Below are positions 62,822-64,000 of a stretch of 64,000 nucleotides of DNA, in pieces. Source of the DNA: Hyphomicrobiales bacterium. Lineage in GTDB: Bacteria; Pseudomonadota; Alphaproteobacteria; Rhizobiales; Rhizobiaceae. How positions within the stretch are numbered: the stretch's first letter is position 1; every line of letters begins with the position of its first letter. The notes under the pieces were generated by a model. That model was not told the DNA's origin. It saw only the letters and a list, made by a program, of their open reading frames with translations, and made no database searches. The position numbers and the translations under genes are program-made. The stretch spans positions 695 to 64,694 of the forward strand of contig UCJD01000035.1 in the NCBI GenBank assembly GCA_900472605.1, read 5' to 3'.

Positions 62822-63120
62822 CGCTGGTCCTTCCATTCCCGTGCGAGGCGTTTCGCCTCGATGATATCGCGGGCTTGCGTTGACTTGTCGCCGCCGCAGA
62901 GCAACACGATCAGCGTCGAGCCGTCCATCGTGACATAGATCCGGTATCCCGGCCCATAATCGACGCGCAGTTCGCTGACGCCGTCACCGATCGCCTTGAT
63001 GTCGCCGAGGTGCCCGGTTTCGACCCGCAACAGCCGGGAAGCGATCCGTGCGACCGCGCGGCGATCTCTTAGCCGTGACAGCCATTTGGCGAAAGTCGCC
63101 GTTCGCAACACCGTTAGCAT
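62818..63120 (-). CDS. HigB/RelE-like toxin (Gp49-type addiction module killer)
   Basis: 100 residues. MLTVLRTATFAKWLSRLRDR, AVARIASRLLRVETGHLGDI then KAIGDGVSELRVDYGPGYRI and STLIVLLCGGDKSTQARDI are the landmarks of the phage Gp49-like, RelE-fold mRNA interferases. The start ATG 63120 sits just after a 22-bp imperfect palindrome; the frame is open to 63207. The pair is inserted antisense between sufT and sufA. Confidence 0.88.
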   Translation of the reverse strand: MLTVLRTATFAKWLSRLRDRRAVARIASRLLRVETGHLGDIKAIGDGVSELRVDYGPGYRIYVTMDGSTLIVLLCGGDKSTQARDIIEAKRLAREWKDQR

Positions 63121-63124
63121 GAAA

Positions 63125-63146
63125 AATGTATCCTGTAGAGTACATT
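63125..63146. promoter_or_regulatory. 22-bp imperfect palindrome, probable HigBA-like operator
   Basis: AATGTA (63125-63130) and TACATT (63141-63146) flank a partly symmetrical centre. It ends five bases before the toxin start codon, where an XRE antitoxin would bind to autoregulate. Confidence 0.5.
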
Positions 63147-63222
63147 GGTCGATGAAAAAGCATTTACGGGCAATGATCTCGGTATTCGATATTGAAGCAT
63201 CGAGCATCGCCGCTTAAATTGA

Positions 63223-63246
63223 CAAGCACAAGCACAAGCACAAGCA
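63223..63246 (+). repeat. four tandem copies of the hexamer CAAGCA
   Basis: CAAGCA repeated four times exactly, preceded by TTGA so that TTGACA spans 63219-63224. It lies 38 bases upstream of sufA in the region that should contain its promoter. Copy number could vary by slippage. Confidence 0.9.
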
Positions 63247-63284
63247 CCGGACCTTGACCCCGGTTGCGGAAGGAGAATGGGCCC

Positions 63285-63677
63285 ATGGGCTTTGCAGTCA
63301 TGAGCATGACCGACACCGCCGCCGCGCGGGTGAAGGCGATCGTCGAGAATTCGGGGCCGGAGGCGAAGGGGATTCGCGTCGGCATCAAGAAGGGCGGCTG
63401 CGCGGGGATGGAATATACCATCGACCTCGTCACCGAACCCAATGCCAAGGACGACCTGATCGAGCGCGATGGCGCGCGTGTCTGGATCGAGCCCTCGGCG
63501 GTTCTCTATCTGCTCGGCACCGAGATGGGCTTCGAGCAGACGACGCTGCGCTCCGGCTTCACCTTCACCAATCCGAACCAGACGTCCGCTTGCGGCTGCG
63601 GCGAATCGGTCGAACTGAAGCCCGCCGATCTGGCCGCTCTTGCTGCCCGCGGCGATGCTGTGGTGCCGGCGCAGTAG
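63285..63677 (+). CDS. sufA: A-type Fe-S carrier SufA
   Basis: 130 residues. The three conserved cysteines of A-type carriers are present: GIKKGGCAGMEYTIDLV and SACGCGESVEL. MSMTDTAAARVKAIVENSG is the N-terminal helix. It carries clusters from SufBCD to target proteins. The start ATG 63285 is nine bases after AAGGAG; a TTG 63264 is upstream. It is separated from sufT by the antisense TA pair, so it needs its own promoter or long read-through. Confidence 0.95.
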   Translation: MGFAVMSMTDTAAARVKAIVENSGPEAKGIRVGIKKGGCAGMEYTIDLVTEPNAKDDLIERDGARVWIEPSAVLYLLGTEMGFEQTTLRSGFTFTNPNQTSACGCGESVELKPADLAALAARGDAVVPAQ

Positions 63678-63718
63678 ACAGCGCAGCTGCGTCGCCGTGG
63701 CGGCCATCTTATATGGCC

Positions 63719-63735
63719 CGGCATTTTATGCCGGC
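63719..63735 (+). other. hairpin between sufA and the LysE gene
   Basis: CCGGCAT (63719-63725) pairs with ATGCCGG (63729-63735) around TTT. It lacks a T-tail and lies ahead of the stronger terminator. Confidence 0.4.
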
Positions 63736-63774
63736 ATCCTCCAACGGGCATTTTGTCCTGAGCATTTCGTTACG

Positions 63775-63799
63775 AGCCGCCGCTTCCGGCGGCTTTTTT
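63775..63799 (+). terminator. terminator after sufA
   Basis: AGCCGCCG (63775-63782) pairs perfectly with CGGCGGCT (63787-63794) around CTTC, followed by T residues. Confidence 0.88.
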
Positions 63800-63836
63800 C
63801 GTTGCGGTGCGCGCCAGAGTGTTTAAGACCCACGAC

Positions 63837-64000
63837 ATGCTTCTGCTGTTTCTCAAGGGCGCTCTCCTGGGTGTCATCATCACCGCGCCGCTTGGGCCGA
63901 TCGGCATGCTCTGCATCAATCGCACGCTGGAGCGCGGCTTCTTGGCCGGTTTCTCCTGTGGGTTCGGAACTGCGATCGGTGACGCCAGCTATGCGCTGGT
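63837..64000 (+). CDS. LysE-family exporter, N-terminal part (truncated by window edge)
   Basis: The first 54 codons are visible: a hydrophobic start MLLLFLKGALLGVIITAPLG, then PIGMLCINRTLERGFLAGFS and CGFGTAIGDASYAL. The P-L-G-P-I/V motif and G-x-G-x(2)-G-D are those of LysE/RhtB amino-acid exporters. The rest lies beyond the window. Confidence 0.82.
   Translation, partial: MLLLFLKGALLGVIITAPLGPIGMLCINRTLERGFLAGFSCGFGTAIGDASYAL

Noticed and set aside
63223..63246. Short tandem repeat considered as a CRISPR-like array
   Set aside because: Contiguous hexamers with no spacers; a simple sequence repeat.

Overview
The window is a GC-rich alphaproteobacterial chromosome segment, most likely from a Rhizobiaceae member (Rhizobium/Agrobacterium group). 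The supporting signs are a recA promoter carrying GAAC-N7-GTAC, the operator form known from Rhizobium recA; a suf operon in the Agrobacterium order with two cysteine desulfurases and candidate Irr/RirA sites; CTTGAC-type -35 elements; and rhizobial housekeeping genes (NADP-type icd, purS/purQ/purL set, DUF1127 and MocR pair). I see no rRNA, tRNA, CRISPR array, prophage or insertion sequence, and no gene-free stretch over about 300 bases. Protein starts were set by eye from ribosome binding sites and family starts, so several lie inside longer open frames.

Layout. 1-1387: pseudouridine catabolism (psuK, truncated psuG). 1.6-5.6 kb: recA and alaS. 5.6-9.0 kb: an AraC/GyrI-type regulator, a glutathione S-transferase, an acetyltransferase and icd. 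9.1-12.5 kb: an exported protein, a large FUSC-type membrane protein and a ParD/ParE-like toxin-antitoxin (TA) pair whose toxin holds an exact 24-bp in-frame tandem duplication. 12.5-23.4 kb: trmJ, murI, an MFS carrier, a HerA-like ATPase, phoA, rpsD, glsA, ttcA, an inositol-phosphatase-family gene and a second TA-like pair (RHH antitoxin plus PIN-like protein). 23.4-29.3 kb (minus strand): two Bcr/CflA exporters, grxD, bolA, purL. 29.3-34.3 kb: PagL-like protein, MocR regulator divergent from a DUF1127 gene, lipoprotein, then purC-purS-coiled-coil-purQ. 34.5-48.1 kb: a PAS-PAS-GGDEF-EAL protein, a 29-residue membrane protein, small membrane proteins, purB, rpe, a LivK-like binding protein, a flavin reductase, a NUDIX hydrolase, a DEAD-box helicase, an M23 peptidase and bcp. 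48.2-55.4 kb: a very large AsmA-like protein, tyrS, anmK, a GNAT and an alpha/beta hydrolase.

55.4-63.7 kb is the SUF iron-sulfur assembly operon: sufS2 (IscS/NifS-type), sufB, a small coiled-coil gene, sufC, sufD, sufS, sufT, and sufA. SufS2/SufS mobilise sulfur, SufBCD is the scaffold with its ATPase, and SufA/SufT act in cluster delivery. A HigBA-like TA pair on the opposite strand separates sufA from the rest. GrxD and BolA, which form 2Fe-2S complexes in other bacteria, lie about 29 kb upstream.

The most notable observations are the duplicated segment in the ParE-like toxin; a pair of homologous small coiled-coil proteins placed inside two unrelated housekeeping operons (pur and suf); the TA cassette beside a hexanucleotide repeat splitting sufA from suf; stacked candidate RirA/Irr sites on the suf promoter; and alternative hairpins in the rpsD leader.
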